Positions 55,029 to 63,984 of a DNA stretch of 64,000 nt are shown here, in pieces. The notes below the pieces were generated by a model. The model was not told the origin of the DNA and searched no databases. It saw only the letters and a program-made list of their open reading frames with translations. Both the position numbers and the translations under genes were made by a program. Origin of the DNA: DTU015 sp964406505 (GTDB lineage: Bacteria > Bacillota > Sulfobacillia > Fermentithermobacillales > Fermentithermobacillaceae); NCBI GenBank assembly GCA_964406505.1, contig CAYORX010000006.1, positions 12,639 through 76,638 of the forward strand, read 5' to 3'. Numbering within the stretch: the stretch's first letter is position 1; each line of letters opens with the position of its first letter.

Positions 55029-55778
55029 TTACCTCACTTTAGCTATCTTAAGTGCATCACTTACCGCTTCTATCCATTTTTGAGAACTTACCGTAGCCCC
55101 ACTAAATGCATCTACCTGGGGGCTGTTGTTTTCTAAAATGGACTTCTCAAGGTGTAATTTTGCCTCGATCACAGGTGTATACGAATAGGTAGCGTAATCT
55201 CTTAGTTCATAATCTTGGGTCACTTCCAATAAACGAACATCGGTAATCTTATCCTTGATAACGGTAACCAAAGCCATACCATAGCCTAGTTCATCTTGTA
55301 CAGCAGATCGCCCGGTAAAAGTACCGTCAAAGTAGTCCGTAGTAATACCAGGTTGTTTCCGGGCCTTTTCAAGGGCAAATGAAACCGCCATGATATACTT
55401 TTGCGATGACATCGTAGCCCCGGTATAAACATCAATATCAGCATCTTTTCGACCTTTAAACCAGTTAGGAAATTCCTTAAATGCTTCTTTAGCTGGTTCC
55501 CATTCATAAGCGTTCATATCTTTTTTTAATGCTAAAACATCATATTCTGTTAGATCAACGCTTTTTATTTTATCGTCTTCTACAATTAATTCCGCAACAA
55601 CGAAACCTTTATCATCGGACGTTGAAATACCTGTATAGGTACCATCATTGTACAGTTTCGGTTCGCAACCTGAACCAATAACTGACAAAATTATGAGCAC
55701 TGTTGAAATCAATATGGATATTCGTTTCGTCGCAATTCCCTCCAATACTAGTCCGTTTTTCGTATTATTACTACTCAT
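55029..55778 (-). CDS. Lipoprotein with two FMN-binding domains (PplA-like)
   Basis: The 249-residue protein has a signal with lipobox ending at C38 (VIGSGC), then two FMN-binding domains. Each carries a flavinylation motif: DVYTGATMSS (Thr122) and DAFSGATVSS (Thr229), where FMN would be attached through phosphate to Thr by an ApbE/FmnB enzyme. PplA of Listeria, used in extracellular electron transfer, has the same two-domain lipoprotein layout. No flavin transferase or NDH2 gene is in the window. GGGGGGATG precedes the start ATG by eight bases. It is exposed on the outer membrane face. Confidence 0.9.
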   Translation of the reverse strand: MSSNNTKNGLVLEGIATKRISILISTVLIILSVIGSGCEPKLYNDGTYTGISTSDDKGFVVAELIVEDDKIKSVDLTEYDVLALKKDMNAYEWEPAKEAFKEFPNWFKGRKDADIDVYTGATMSSQKYIMAVSFALEKARKQPGITTDYFDGTFTGRSAVQDELGYGMALVTVIKDKITDVRLLEVTQDYELRDYATYSYTPVIEAKLHLEKSILENNSPQVDAFSGATVSSQKWIEAVSDALKIAKVR

Positions 55779-56333
55779 TTTGACATCCCCCCGTGGATAA
55801 ATCCAGGGAATCCTACCGTCATTGATAAATGCCTACTAAACCAACTTATAACCTTCCATAAAAGGCGATACCTAACCCGATGAATATTTACGATAGCATT
55901 CACATCCTATCATGAAGAACACAACAGCCGGAACATTACCGGTTGCGAACTTTTAATGGAATCCCTTGGTTAATACAGCTACAACAAACGAATGTATTCC
56001 AAATCTAATCGAAAAACTTATGGTGTATTTTTCCGTTTCGCTAGTTTTCGACATTGTTCTAAGAACATTCTTTTAATAAAATCTCTTAATTAAATGAAAT
56101 CTCGCAAGTTTGACAATACCGTTAATAGCATCATAGCAGGTTCTTGGTCATTTTATGATTTAACAATTTTTTTTATTCCATTGTTTTGCTTCAATTATTT
56201 CTGCCCGTTTAATGTCAAATTATGTCGAACGAATCCAAGTTGTCCACAAGGGTATCCACAACGGTTTCCGAGAAGGAAAAGTAACTGTAAATTTCCAAAA
56301 AATAACTGACCCATACCAAATAGGAGGATTGTC
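55779..56333. other. Intergenic region, 555 bp
   Basis: It lies between the FMN-lipoprotein gene and a divergent small gene. A TTGACA at about 56113-56118 on the plus strand lacks a good -10 at the usual distance. No coding ORF, tRNA or recognised riboswitch was seen. The last 30 bases hold AGGAGG for the plus-strand gene. Confidence 0.4.
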
Positions 56334-56672
56334 ATGACAATAACAACCCTTTATAAAGAATGTACACGGAAATACTGTAAAGACGGACGGGAATTTATAA
56401 TCCACTATGAATTCGTACCATTCGTCGATTCAGACACATATTTAATAAAAGCTCAGCTAGAAGAACTGCAAACAGGCGATAAATGCACCACGGCCGTATC
56501 TTGCATTGAACTGGTTTGCCCATATCCCGAACTAAGCCAAAAATTATTCGATTTTATAAATGATGCCCAAGAACCAATTTTCCCCGTACATTTGCCTGAA
56601 ATCATACATGACCAAATATCATGTACATTGCTTAGTGAATTGCAATTCACTCTAAATACTATTTCCGTGTAA
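56334..56672 (+). CDS. Small hypothetical protein (resembles DUF6514)
   Basis: The 112-residue protein is acidic and soluble. The pattern of an N-terminal strand pair, a hydrophobic middle and a PVHLPEIIHDQI end resembles the DUF6514 family of short Clostridia proteins of unknown function; this is recognition by eye. AGGAGG lies seven bases before the ATG. The stop overlaps the convergent NYN gene by 14 bases. Confidence 0.6.
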   Translation: MTITTLYKECTRKYCKDGREFIIHYEFVPFVDSDTYLIKAQLEELQTGDKCTTAVSCIELVCPYPELSQKLFDFINDAQEPIFPVHLPEIIHDQISCTLLSELQFTLNTISV

Positions 56673-57270
56673 TTTTAGGTAGTATGTCATAAAGCTCAAT
56701 AAACTCGTCGGCGGCATCAACCAGTTCATCAGCAGCCTTGAAATTGCACTTAACATAAGCATCGGGATGTTGTGTTGACAATACTTGGATACGAACGCCA
56801 CGTTTTGCCACTGCGCGAACCAATGGAACAAAATCACCATCACCCGAGCAAAGAATATACTTGTCGCAACGATCAACTAATGAAAACATATCTATAGCAA
56901 GTTCCAGGTCTAGATCAGCTTTTATGGTGCCGCCCGCAAACACTTTCAAAGGCTTAAGAATAACCATATAGCCATTTCTATTTAAGAATCTGTAAAAGGA
57001 TTGAGATCGGCGCATTTGATTTTCTAACTCGTCCCTTAGAGCCTCAGGATCGTTTTGTTGAGTTAATTTTACATATTGTTCGATTGATTCAACGGTCCAC
57101 TCACCGGTGTAATAATAAGCCCTAATTAAAATGCTTCCATCAGCTAAATAACGGAGCAGCCTTGTAAAATCGACTTGAATGCCAAACGCGTCATATGTTG
57201 CGTATTTAAAATTCCACCCATCAAGAAACACCGCAGTCTTAGGATGGGGATAAGAACCATAATGAGACAT
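56659..57270 (-). CDS. NYN domain protein, LabA/DUF88 family
   Basis: NYN (LabA-type) domains have a PIN-like fold and are probable RNases. Conserved acidic residues are seen: DGWN near the start (FLDGWNFKYA), LELAIDMFSL (Asp) and LCSGDGDFVPLV, which together would hold Mg. The 203-residue length is typical. GGAGG lies seven bases before the ATG. It is followed closely by the convergent small gene at its 3' end; the tRNA-Arg gene lies upstream. Confidence 0.92.
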   Translation of the reverse strand: MSHYGSYPHPKTAVFLDGWNFKYATYDAFGIQVDFTRLLRYLADGSILIRAYYYTGEWTVESIEQYVKLTQQNDPEALRDELENQMRRSQSFYRFLNRNGYMVILKPLKVFAGGTIKADLDLELAIDMFSLVDRCDKYILCSGDGDFVPLVRAVAKRGVRIQVLSTQHPDAYVKCNFKAADELVDAADEFIELYDILPKITRK

Positions 57271-57369
57271 ATTATTTCCTCCGATGATAATTAAAAATAT
57301 TGTTTTTGATATCGATACCCGAAATTTTTATTTATAATGTACAAAATGATTTAAAGCTAATTGAGCCAT

Positions 57370-57446
57370 TGGTGCGCCCGGCGCGAATCGAACGCGCAGC
57401 CTTTGGCTCCGGAGGCCAACGCTCTATCCGTTTGAGCTACGGGCGC
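57370..57446 (-). tRNA. tRNA-Arg (anticodon CCG)
   Basis: A complete cloverleaf is present: 7-bp acceptor stem GCGCCCG/CGGGCGC, D arm GCTC/GAGC, anticodon stem TTGGC/GCCAA with loop CTCCGGA (anticodon CCG, reads CGG), and T arm GCGCG/CGCGC with TTCGATT. The discriminator is A and the 3' CCA is encoded (57372-57370). It is a single tRNA with its own promoter. Confidence 0.97.
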
Positions 57447-57466
57447 ATTGTGCGTGGTTGAGTGAA

Positions 57467-57495
57467 ATTATATCCTTAACCGTTTGAAAACACAA
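57467..57495 (-). promoter_or_regulatory. Promoter of the tRNA-Arg gene
   Basis: On the minus strand TTGTGT (57495-57490) and a perfect TATAAT (57472-57467) are 17 bases apart, placing the start site about 13 bases before the tRNA. Confidence 0.65.
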
Positions 57496-57499
57496 CTTA

Positions 57500-57772
57500 C
57501 TATAACCGCCCCAATAGCATTAAAAACCCGACGATTACAAAAGCCCCACCTGCACAATATTTAATAATGTGAAGCGGTACTAATCGACAGAAGTGATCGC
57601 CTATTAAAACACCGATTAAAGAAGATAAAACTAGCGCTAGTGCAGATCCGATAAATACGCTCCAAACTGATTTGTTTGAAGCAGCAAGCATCATAGTAGA
57701 AAGCTGCGTTTTGTCACCAAGTTCAGCCAAAAACACCATTGTGAAGGTCGAGACTATTGTACGCCAATTCAT
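57500..57772 (-). CDS. TMEM165/GDT1 family half-size cation transporter
   Basis: The protein has three membrane helices and the family motif E-x-G-D-K-T/S, seen as AELGDKTQ at residues 16-23. Full GDT1 proteins carry two such repeats; this 90-residue form has one and would need to pair with another copy. The family transports Mn or Ca ions. The frame is open to 57805, but MNW at 57772 is the normal family start. No second half-size gene is adjacent, so it may act as a homodimer or with a distant partner. Confidence 0.82.
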   Translation of the reverse strand: MNWRTIVSTFTMVFLAELGDKTQLSTMMLAASNKSVWSVFIGSALALVLSSLIGVLIGDHFCRLVPLHIIKYCAGGAFVIVGFLMLLGRL

Positions 57773-57887
57773 TTTTGAAAAGCCATCGCGGCTTATCCCT
57801 CCCATCGAAGCGGTTTCATGTTAAACATACCAAAACAATTCTATATCTAATGACTGCCGTACGGCTACTATACATCCAAAGTTGTAG

Positions 57888-59885
57888 TTAAACAGCTAGC
57901 CTGCTTTCTCCGGTGCGAGGAGTTTTAACCCACACCCTAGGCTCTTTACCGAACGTTTTAAGAACAAGCGCGGCAGTATAGGGTACCGGAAACATAAATG
58001 CTGCTAACGGTAACATTAGCAATCCGAAATACACTTCTAACCACTCCTTGAAGTTTTCAGGTTGTGCCGTTGAATCAATATATTTGTTATATCTCCGAAA
58101 AGCATATATGGTAAACCCCATATAAACTAAAGAAAACGTACTTAACATCCAATGACCCGCTGAAGGTATTATATGTGGGTCAAGGAGTTTTCTATAATGC
58201 AAAATCATTGCTACAGGCGGTACAAAAGTGGCTAACTGATAAATTGCCCACTCAAGCTGACCTTTAATCATTAAACCAACTTTTAGTTTATATCGTTTTC
58301 TTGGTTCTCCAATCGGCTCGTCTGTTATTTTATCTACTACCTGCAGATGTCCTGTTCCCCAGCGCAATCGTTGTTTAAAGAAAGCCCTAAAATTTGGAGG
58401 GGTTTGTTCAGACGAATGATACGGTAAATACTCGGGCCATGCTGAACCCATTAAATAAGCCCTTACACCCAATTCAAGATCTTCTGTAAGCACAGTACAA
58501 TCCCAACCTTCTATATCGATCAGCAGTTTTCGCTCTACAAACACATTTGTTCCACCTACAAACGGCAATGTCTGAAACAGCCACGGCAAATACCAATCAT
58601 GCGCTATGGCTTGATAAAGTGCCGCAATCCTACAAAAAGCACTCATTTTGTAAAAATTCCTAACTTGAAACACGGGTCCCTGTAAAATTCTCGAAGCTTT
58701 GGGATCTAGTAAGTGCCTATAACCCACATATAAAAGCACATCACCATGCGGTCTACTTTCTGCATCGTAAAACCCGCAAATCTGCGAACAAGGATCTAAA
58801 AACTCTAATCCCCAATTAAGGGCCCTACCCTTTGTCGAAGGCACGTTCACCCCTGTTCTAATACCGTCGAGAGTCCCGTCAAAATCAAAAGGCACAATTA
58901 TGTGTTTAATTTCAGGATATGGTTTAAGCTGACGTTTTAAATCGCGCTGTACCGTGGTAACGATTTCTTGGGTTGTCGGATACATGTCTTTTATAGCATT
59001 CGACAGATTTTTCATAAGTTTTTCGATGTTGTCTGTGGTTGTCAGCATCATAGCTACCCGCATCGCTATAAATTCAGCCATGCGAAATATTGTATCTTGG
59101 GTGAGCCCGTAACCTGCCCTAGCAACATTATTCGTAGTCTTTTTTAATGCTGATCGGTTAGTATCATCAAACAACTGGGTATAGGCGGTTAACACAGGTA
59201 AAGCTATAGCTAAAGAAGCTGGATAAACCCTTTCAACATCTAACTTAGACAACCACGGGCATGCTTGGCGCACGATGTCACGAAGTGCTTTTGTCTTAGC
59301 TTTTCCGTTGTGTTTAATGATTTCAATACAAATATCCCTTACAACGATCAGACGTTGTTTTGCCGGAAGCATACATAGTTCAGGAATTCCCAAAGAGTAA
59401 GTATCGTTAAATTTTTTGGATAAAAACTCAGCAAGTGCAAAATCGCTTAACGCAGCGATAATAACTTCAGTAGTTTTCTGTGATACTTCTGGGTTGACAA
59501 ATTGCTTTTGCGAAGAATTTTCGATTAACTTACGCGCTTCCTGAATTATACTTAGTCTTTCGTTATGAGCATCCAAAACTTCTTTTTCATCTGTAATAAC
59601 GAGAATTTCCAGCAAGTCTTGGGGGTATTTTAAAACGGCCAAATGCCTTATCGTGTTTTCTATCACGACTGATTCATTTCTCGCCGGAACCAAAATGCTT
59701 ATGAAAGGAACTTTCTTACCGAGATTCTCTGCAAGATTTTCGAGACCTTTTTGTGTTATATTCGGTTTTTTATCCCAATAATTTTTCTCGCTATAATTCT
59801 TCCATACGAAAAACCTCGCAAAAAGTAAAAAGAATAACAAGTATATAAAAAACACCATAACATATAAAGTCTGGGCTGCAGTCAT
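57888..59885 (-). CDS. GT2-family membrane glycosyltransferase with a large internal insertion
   Basis: The 665-residue protein has an N-terminal membrane helix (about 7-27), the first half of a GT2 fold (ISILVPARNESVVI from 62 to about 105), then about 220 residues of mostly helical sequence with no GT2 features. From about 330 the fold resumes with NVPSTKGRALNWGL, the metal-binding D374-A-E376, a TED motif (TEDLELG) and QRLRWGTG (the Q-x-x-R-W signature of processive enzymes), ending with three or four membrane helices. It probably makes or exports a polysaccharide. The insert is unusual. GGAGGA precedes the ATG. Confidence 0.85.
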   Translation of the reverse strand: MTAAQTLYVMVFFIYLLFFLLFARFFVWKNYSEKNYWDKKPNITQKGLENLAENLGKKVPFISILVPARNESVVIENTIRHLAVLKYPQDLLEILVITDEKEVLDAHNERLSIIQEARKLIENSSQKQFVNPEVSQKTTEVIIAALSDFALAEFLSKKFNDTYSLGIPELCMLPAKQRLIVVRDICIEIIKHNGKAKTKALRDIVRQACPWLSKLDVERVYPASLAIALPVLTAYTQLFDDTNRSALKKTTNNVARAGYGLTQDTIFRMAEFIAMRVAMMLTTTDNIEKLMKNLSNAIKDMYPTTQEIVTTVQRDLKRQLKPYPEIKHIIVPFDFDGTLDGIRTGVNVPSTKGRALNWGLEFLDPCSQICGFYDAESRPHGDVLLYVGYRHLLDPKASRILQGPVFQVRNFYKMSAFCRIAALYQAIAHDWYLPWLFQTLPFVGGTNVFVERKLLIDIEGWDCTVLTEDLELGVRAYLMGSAWPEYLPYHSSEQTPPNFRAFFKQRLRWGTGHLQVVDKITDEPIGEPRKRYKLKVGLMIKGQLEWAIYQLATFVPPVAMILHYRKLLDPHIIPSAGHWMLSTFSLVYMGFTIYAFRRYNKYIDSTAQPENFKEWLEVYFGLLMLPLAAFMFPVPYTAALVLKTFGKEPRVWVKTPRTGESRLAV

Positions 59886-59977
59886 TATGTAAATAGTCCT
59901 CCTCTTGCATAAACTCGTCGTTCATTTTGGTCTCACCCAGACTAGTGTTACGCTATATCATTACGTCTATTCGCTAT

Positions 59978-60012
59978 TAAAAACGAAAGGGGCGACCAAA
60001 TTTCGGCCACCC
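59978..60012 (-). terminator. Rho-independent terminator after the GTPase operon
   Basis: On the minus strand an 8-bp stem with two G-T pairs (GGGTGGCC/GGTCGCCC at 60012-60005 and 59997-59990) is followed by CTTTCGTTTTT. It lies 20 bp after the stop of the GTPase gene and separates that operon from the glycosyltransferase gene. Confidence 0.7.
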
Positions 60013-60031
60013 GCAAACTACAAATCAAAAC

Positions 60032-61354
60032 TTAAAGTATATCGCTAACGGTCTTGATTGCATCCTCCAAAGTTGGTGTTCCAATTTCTTGTAACTCATA
60101 CCCTATTCTGATCGATGGTTTCTTCAATTGCATTACTCTCCGAAGATCAATGGGCGTTGCAACTACTACAAAATCACAGTCTACGCTATTGGCAGTTTCC
60201 TCAAGTTCTTTAACCTGCTTAGGCGAATACCCCATTGCTGGCAAAACCGGGCCGATGTGTTCGTATTTGTTTAGCGTTTGCTTAATGCTTCCAACCGCCC
60301 ACGGTCTAGGATCAACAATTTGAGATGCGCCCCACTTTTGCGCAGCGATAGTTCCAGCACCATAGCCCATTTCACCGTGAGTAAGGGTAGGTCCGTCTTC
60401 AATAACTAACACTTTTTTACCAGTTATTCTTTGTGGATCTTTCAGTACAAAAGGAGAAGCAGCTTCAACCACTACAGCATTGGGACAAATATTTCTGATT
60501 GTATCGCGCAATTGGTCGACATTTTTAGGTTCCGCTGTTTCAATTTTGTTAATAAGCACAATGTCTGCCATTCTAAGGTTTGATTCGCCGGGATGATATA
60601 ATACTTCATGCCCGGCCCTATGGGGATCTACGATAACAATATGACAATCTGTGTGATAAAAAGGTAGGTCATTATTGCCTCCGTCCCACAATATTACGTC
60701 AGCCTCATTTTCAGCACGCTTTAAAATTTCTGCATAGTCAACTCCCGCAAAAACTAAAATACCTTTGTCAATATGGGGTTCATACTCTTCCCGCTCTTCA
60801 ATAGTACATTCATGGGTATCAAGGTCCTCGTAAGTTGCGAACCTTTGCCATATTTGTGCCTCGAGATTACCATAAGGCATAGGATGGCGAATAACTGCCG
60901 TTTTTTTGCCCGCCGCTTCAAAAATCGTTGAAACCTTTCTAGTTGTTTGGCTTTTACCTGCCCCGGTTCTTACCGCACAAACAGAAACAACGGGCTTGCT
61001 CGATTTAATAGCGGTTGAATCAAAACCTAACAGTTGGAAATTTGCCCCATTAGACAAAACCGCAGACGCTTTATGCATTAGATCTACGTACGAAATGTCG
61101 CTATATGAAAACACTACATCATTAGCTCTATGTTTTTTGATGAGGTAAGGAAGCTCTTCTTCAGCATAGATTGGAATTCCATTAGGATATAATTTGCCCG
61201 CTAACTTTTTGGGATAAACTCTCCCCTCTATATCGGGAATTTGCGTGGCTGTAAAACACACTACTTCTACGTCAGCATTATCTCTGTAAACAACGTTAAA
61301 ATTATGAAAATCCCTTCCAGCAGCCCCCATAATAATAACTTTCCTTGCTGCCAA
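60032..61354 (-). CDS. Cyclic 2,3-diphosphoglycerate synthetase-like GTPase/ATPase
   Basis: The 440-residue protein begins with a Rossmann-type region (RKVIIMGAAGRDFHNFN) and has a P-loop-like RTGAGKS around K134, followed by ILWDGGNNDLPF and IVIVDPHRAGHE, ADIVLINKIETA, all family features. It resembles the cyclic 2,3-diphosphoglycerate synthetase family of methanogens, whose bacterial members have no proven function. It starts with TTG behind AGGAGGG, 36 bp after amrS, and ends at a terminator, so it is the last gene of the operon. Confidence 0.85.
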   Translation of the reverse strand: MAARKVIIMGAAGRDFHNFNVVYRDNADVEVVCFTATQIPDIEGRVYPKKLAGKLYPNGIPIYAEEELPYLIKKHRANDVVFSYSDISYVDLMHKASAVLSNGANFQLLGFDSTAIKSSKPVVSVCAVRTGAGKSQTTRKVSTIFEAAGKKTAVIRHPMPYGNLEAQIWQRFATYEDLDTHECTIEEREEYEPHIDKGILVFAGVDYAEILKRAENEADVILWDGGNNDLPFYHTDCHIVIVDPHRAGHEVLYHPGESNLRMADIVLINKIETAEPKNVDQLRDTIRNICPNAVVVEAASPFVLKDPQRITGKKVLVIEDGPTLTHGEMGYGAGTIAAQKWGASQIVDPRPWAVGSIKQTLNKYEHIGPVLPAMGYSPKQVKELEETANSVDCDFVVVATPIDLRRVMQLKKPSIRIGYELQEIGTPTLEDAIKTVSDIL

Positions 61355-61390
61355 TTTATTCCCTCCTAATTTTACATTTGCTAAATTAAC

Positions 61391-62404
61391 TTATACATGC
61401 ACAATCCCTACAACATCCAATTCTCTTAAACAGCTGGGACAAGCACCTTGGCGCAAGTTACTTTTTTCTAATTCTAAAGCCCCTCTTTCCAAGAGTAATT
61501 CCCCGCATTTAGGACATTTAGTATCAGCATACCCTTTTTTCCAAGCATTTCCGATATACACATAAAAGAGTTTTTCCCTAGCTATTGCACGAAGTTTCTC
61601 TAATACAGCTAAAGATGTAGGAGGTTTTACATATTTATAGGCAGGGAAATACCGTGACAAATGTAGCGGAATATTTGGGTTTAATTGACTCAGCCACGTT
61701 GATAACCCTTCAATGTCCTCCGGCTTATCATTTTCTCCGGGCACTACCAAGTAAGTTATCTCAATCCATACATTAGCGTCATAAGCCCGCTCAACGGTTT
61801 TTAAAACAGGACTTAATCTGCCACCAGCCACTCGGCGATAAAACCGATCATCCCAAGCCTTCACGTCTATATTCATAGCGTCAATTATTGGTAGCAATCT
61901 ATTTAACGGTTTTTCTGAAATGTAGCCGTTAGTTACTAGTATATTGGCAAAACCTTTGCCTTTCGCTTCGTTGGCACATTCCTCAACAAACTCGTACCAT
62001 ACAGTCGGTTCGTTATAGGTATAAGATATACCCGCGATGTTTGGGTTTTGTGCTTTTTGAGAATCACAAATATCCATTACTTGTTCAACACTTAAAGTTC
62101 TGCTAAAAGAAGTTTGCTGTGAAATATGCCAATTCTGACAAAAGGCACATTGAAGATTACAACCGTAAGTTCCAAGAGAAATAACTGGCGCACCGGGATG
62201 GAAATGAAACAATGGTTTTTTTTCTATGGGGTCTAAACATAATGAAGCAACTTGCCCGTAATTAAGAGAATAAAGCCGTCCTTTACGGTTTTCTCTTACC
62301 CGGCATATACCTCGCTTATCCAACAAAATGACACATTCGTGTGGACATAATTCACACTTCACTTTGCCGTTATCAAGCGGTTTCCACCAAAGAGCTTCTT
62401 TCAA
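61391..62404 (-). CDS. amrS: AmmeMemoRadiSam system radical SAM enzyme (AmrS)
   Basis: The 337-residue protein has an N-terminal Cys cluster (C17, C20, C24, C34), then the radical SAM motif C82-x3-C86-x2-C89 (CNLQCAFC), GISYTYNEPTVWYEF and a C-terminal zinc-ribbon-like CPKCG/CPSC pair. AmrS-type proteins occur with AMMECR1 and MEMO1 homologues; their reaction is not established in bacteria. The start is TTG at 62404, behind GAGGAG and AAGG. It lies between the AmrB-AmrA fusion and the GTPase. Confidence 0.9.
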   Translation of the reverse strand: MKEALWWKPLDNGKVKCELCPHECVILLDKRGICRVRENRKGRLYSLNYGQVASLCLDPIEKKPLFHFHPGAPVISLGTYGCNLQCAFCQNWHISQQTSFSRTLSVEQVMDICDSQKAQNPNIAGISYTYNEPTVWYEFVEECANEAKGKGFANILVTNGYISEKPLNRLLPIIDAMNIDVKAWDDRFYRRVAGGRLSPVLKTVERAYDANVWIEITYLVVPGENDKPEDIEGLSTWLSQLNPNIPLHLSRYFPAYKYVKPPTSLAVLEKLRAIAREKLFYVYIGNAWKKGYADTKCPKCGELLLERGALELEKSNLRQGACPSCLRELDVVGIVHV

Positions 62405-62432
62405 ACCTTAGCTCCTCTCTTATTTTATAATT

Positions 62433-63809
62433 TTAACTGTAACGTTTCACTGTAAACCGATAGATCTTTATGTAATTATCGTTAGAAACAATACCTGCCT
62501 TCTGTTTTGCGATTGATAATTGTTCTTTTACAGTATCAACACCAGGCAAATCGGGTAATAGTAATCCTCTCTTATTATCTTTTTCACATATTATTCCGTA
62601 TTTTTTCGGATCTAGTTCAGATAAATCTTTTATTTGTACCGGTTTTGACAAAATATCTACATTGTAATTTAGTTTATCAAGCTCATCTATTCTTACAGGT
62701 GAAAATCTGTAGTCGCGAGTTGCAGCGCTTACAGCATTTTGAATTATTTCGTTTACAATACTTTCTGTAACCGGCTCTATGGTTCCTATGCAACCCCTTA
62801 AAGTATTTCCTTTATATATCGTAACAAACACACCCGCTTTTCGTGCAAATTGACTTGGAATATCAATCCCTAGCTCAGGAAATTTTGTTGTTTGTACAAA
62901 TCGTTCTACTGCTAAACGAGCGATGGATACGGGAAAACTTTCCTTTTGCCGCATAATACCTGATAGGCGCGATTTTCTCTTACCAACTGGCTTAAAGATT
63001 GACACACAATAACCTACTCCAAACGGGCCTTCATAGGAAAGGACCTCCGGTTGTACACAAACTTGATCCAAAGTGCCCAGCATAATAGATATTGGCCTTA
63101 ACCCACACTCCGCTGCATTTGAAATCAACGGTTGAGGCATGCATAGAACATCCTTTACCGAAAATGATTCAAGATTTTTGATTAAACGCTGATCAAATAT
63201 TTTGCCCTGCTCATTATAACCTGCGGGTGCCCCGGGTTTTAGACTATGGGATAAGTCACCTGATGCAAGCACTCCGATTTTTCGACCTAATAGCGAAGCA
63301 GCTTGAGTAATCGTTTTTCCAAAACGATACAGATCCAAGTATGGCAAAAACCCTATGTTCACGATCGCTATGCGTGCGCTAAAACCAGCCTTAAGAAGAA
63401 AATATAAAGGCACTAACGTACCATGATCAAGTGCACGGTCGAGTTGATAACGAAAGTAGTTCTTTCTGTCCAAAGGTACAACATGCACAGGTGCACCTTT
63501 GCTTTGTTTAATTATTGTATTTACAAGTTCTACATCATTTTTAACCTTTACATTTATCGTTCTCTCTCCAAACTGCTTAAAATCGCCCTTAAGCACTCCG
63601 GATATAGGCATTGATACCGCATCTGAAAATGTAGGACCATGGGGCGTAATTATGACAAGAGTATCGATTTGGGCATCACTGAATTTTTGGCCCATAAGAT
63701 TCATAGCATTTACGGTATCCAAGGCTTGGCTTTCGTCACCTCGACCAATTTCCGGAATAATAATTGGCGGATGCGGCACCAATCCAGCAATAACAACGCT
63801 TTGTGGCAA
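62433..63809 (-). CDS. AmrB-AmrA fusion (MEMO1-like plus AMMECR1-like)
   Basis: The 458-residue protein fuses a MEMO1-like N-terminal domain (to about 270; PHPPIIIPEIG, VIITPHGP, IGVLASGDLSHS) with an AMMECR1 domain (from about 285; ARLAVERFV, the signature LRGCIG and FSPVRIDEL). MEMO1 homologues are built like class III extradiol dioxygenases, and His and Asp residues at the pocket are kept, so metal binding is plausible. TTG at 63809 lies eight bases after AAGGAGG; TTG at 63815 is too close. It is the first gene of the operon with amrS. Confidence 0.9.
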   Translation of the reverse strand: MPQSVVIAGLVPHPPIIIPEIGRGDESQALDTVNAMNLMGQKFSDAQIDTLVIITPHGPTFSDAVSMPISGVLKGDFKQFGERTINVKVKNDVELVNTIIKQSKGAPVHVVPLDRKNYFRYQLDRALDHGTLVPLYFLLKAGFSARIAIVNIGFLPYLDLYRFGKTITQAASLLGRKIGVLASGDLSHSLKPGAPAGYNEQGKIFDQRLIKNLESFSVKDVLCMPQPLISNAAECGLRPISIMLGTLDQVCVQPEVLSYEGPFGVGYCVSIFKPVGKRKSRLSGIMRQKESFPVSIARLAVERFVQTTKFPELGIDIPSQFARKAGVFVTIYKGNTLRGCIGTIEPVTESIVNEIIQNAVSAATRDYRFSPVRIDELDKLNYNVDILSKPVQIKDLSELDPKKYGIICEKDNKRGLLLPDLPGVDTVKEQLSIAKQKAGIVSNDNYIKIYRFTVKRYS

Positions 63810-63954
63810 TTTCAAACCCTCCTTATCTTAAACAAACTAATAGTTCTCATAAGCGTTATCCAAACTAGTGTGTGCTTAAACATGCTTTAATTGCAAAATT
63901 GTTCCACGCCTAAACTTTCTAGCAACAAAATTCTAGCTTGTTTATGAAATTTTT

Positions 63955-63984
63955 TTGACAATACTCCGCACGTTGCCATAATAT
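63955..63984 (+). promoter_or_regulatory. Strong promoter candidate reading out of the window
   Basis: A perfect TTGACA (63955-63960) is followed after 18 bases by TAATAT (63979-63984). It points right, towards a gene beyond the window, and is divergent from the AmrB-AmrA gene. Confidence 0.6.
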
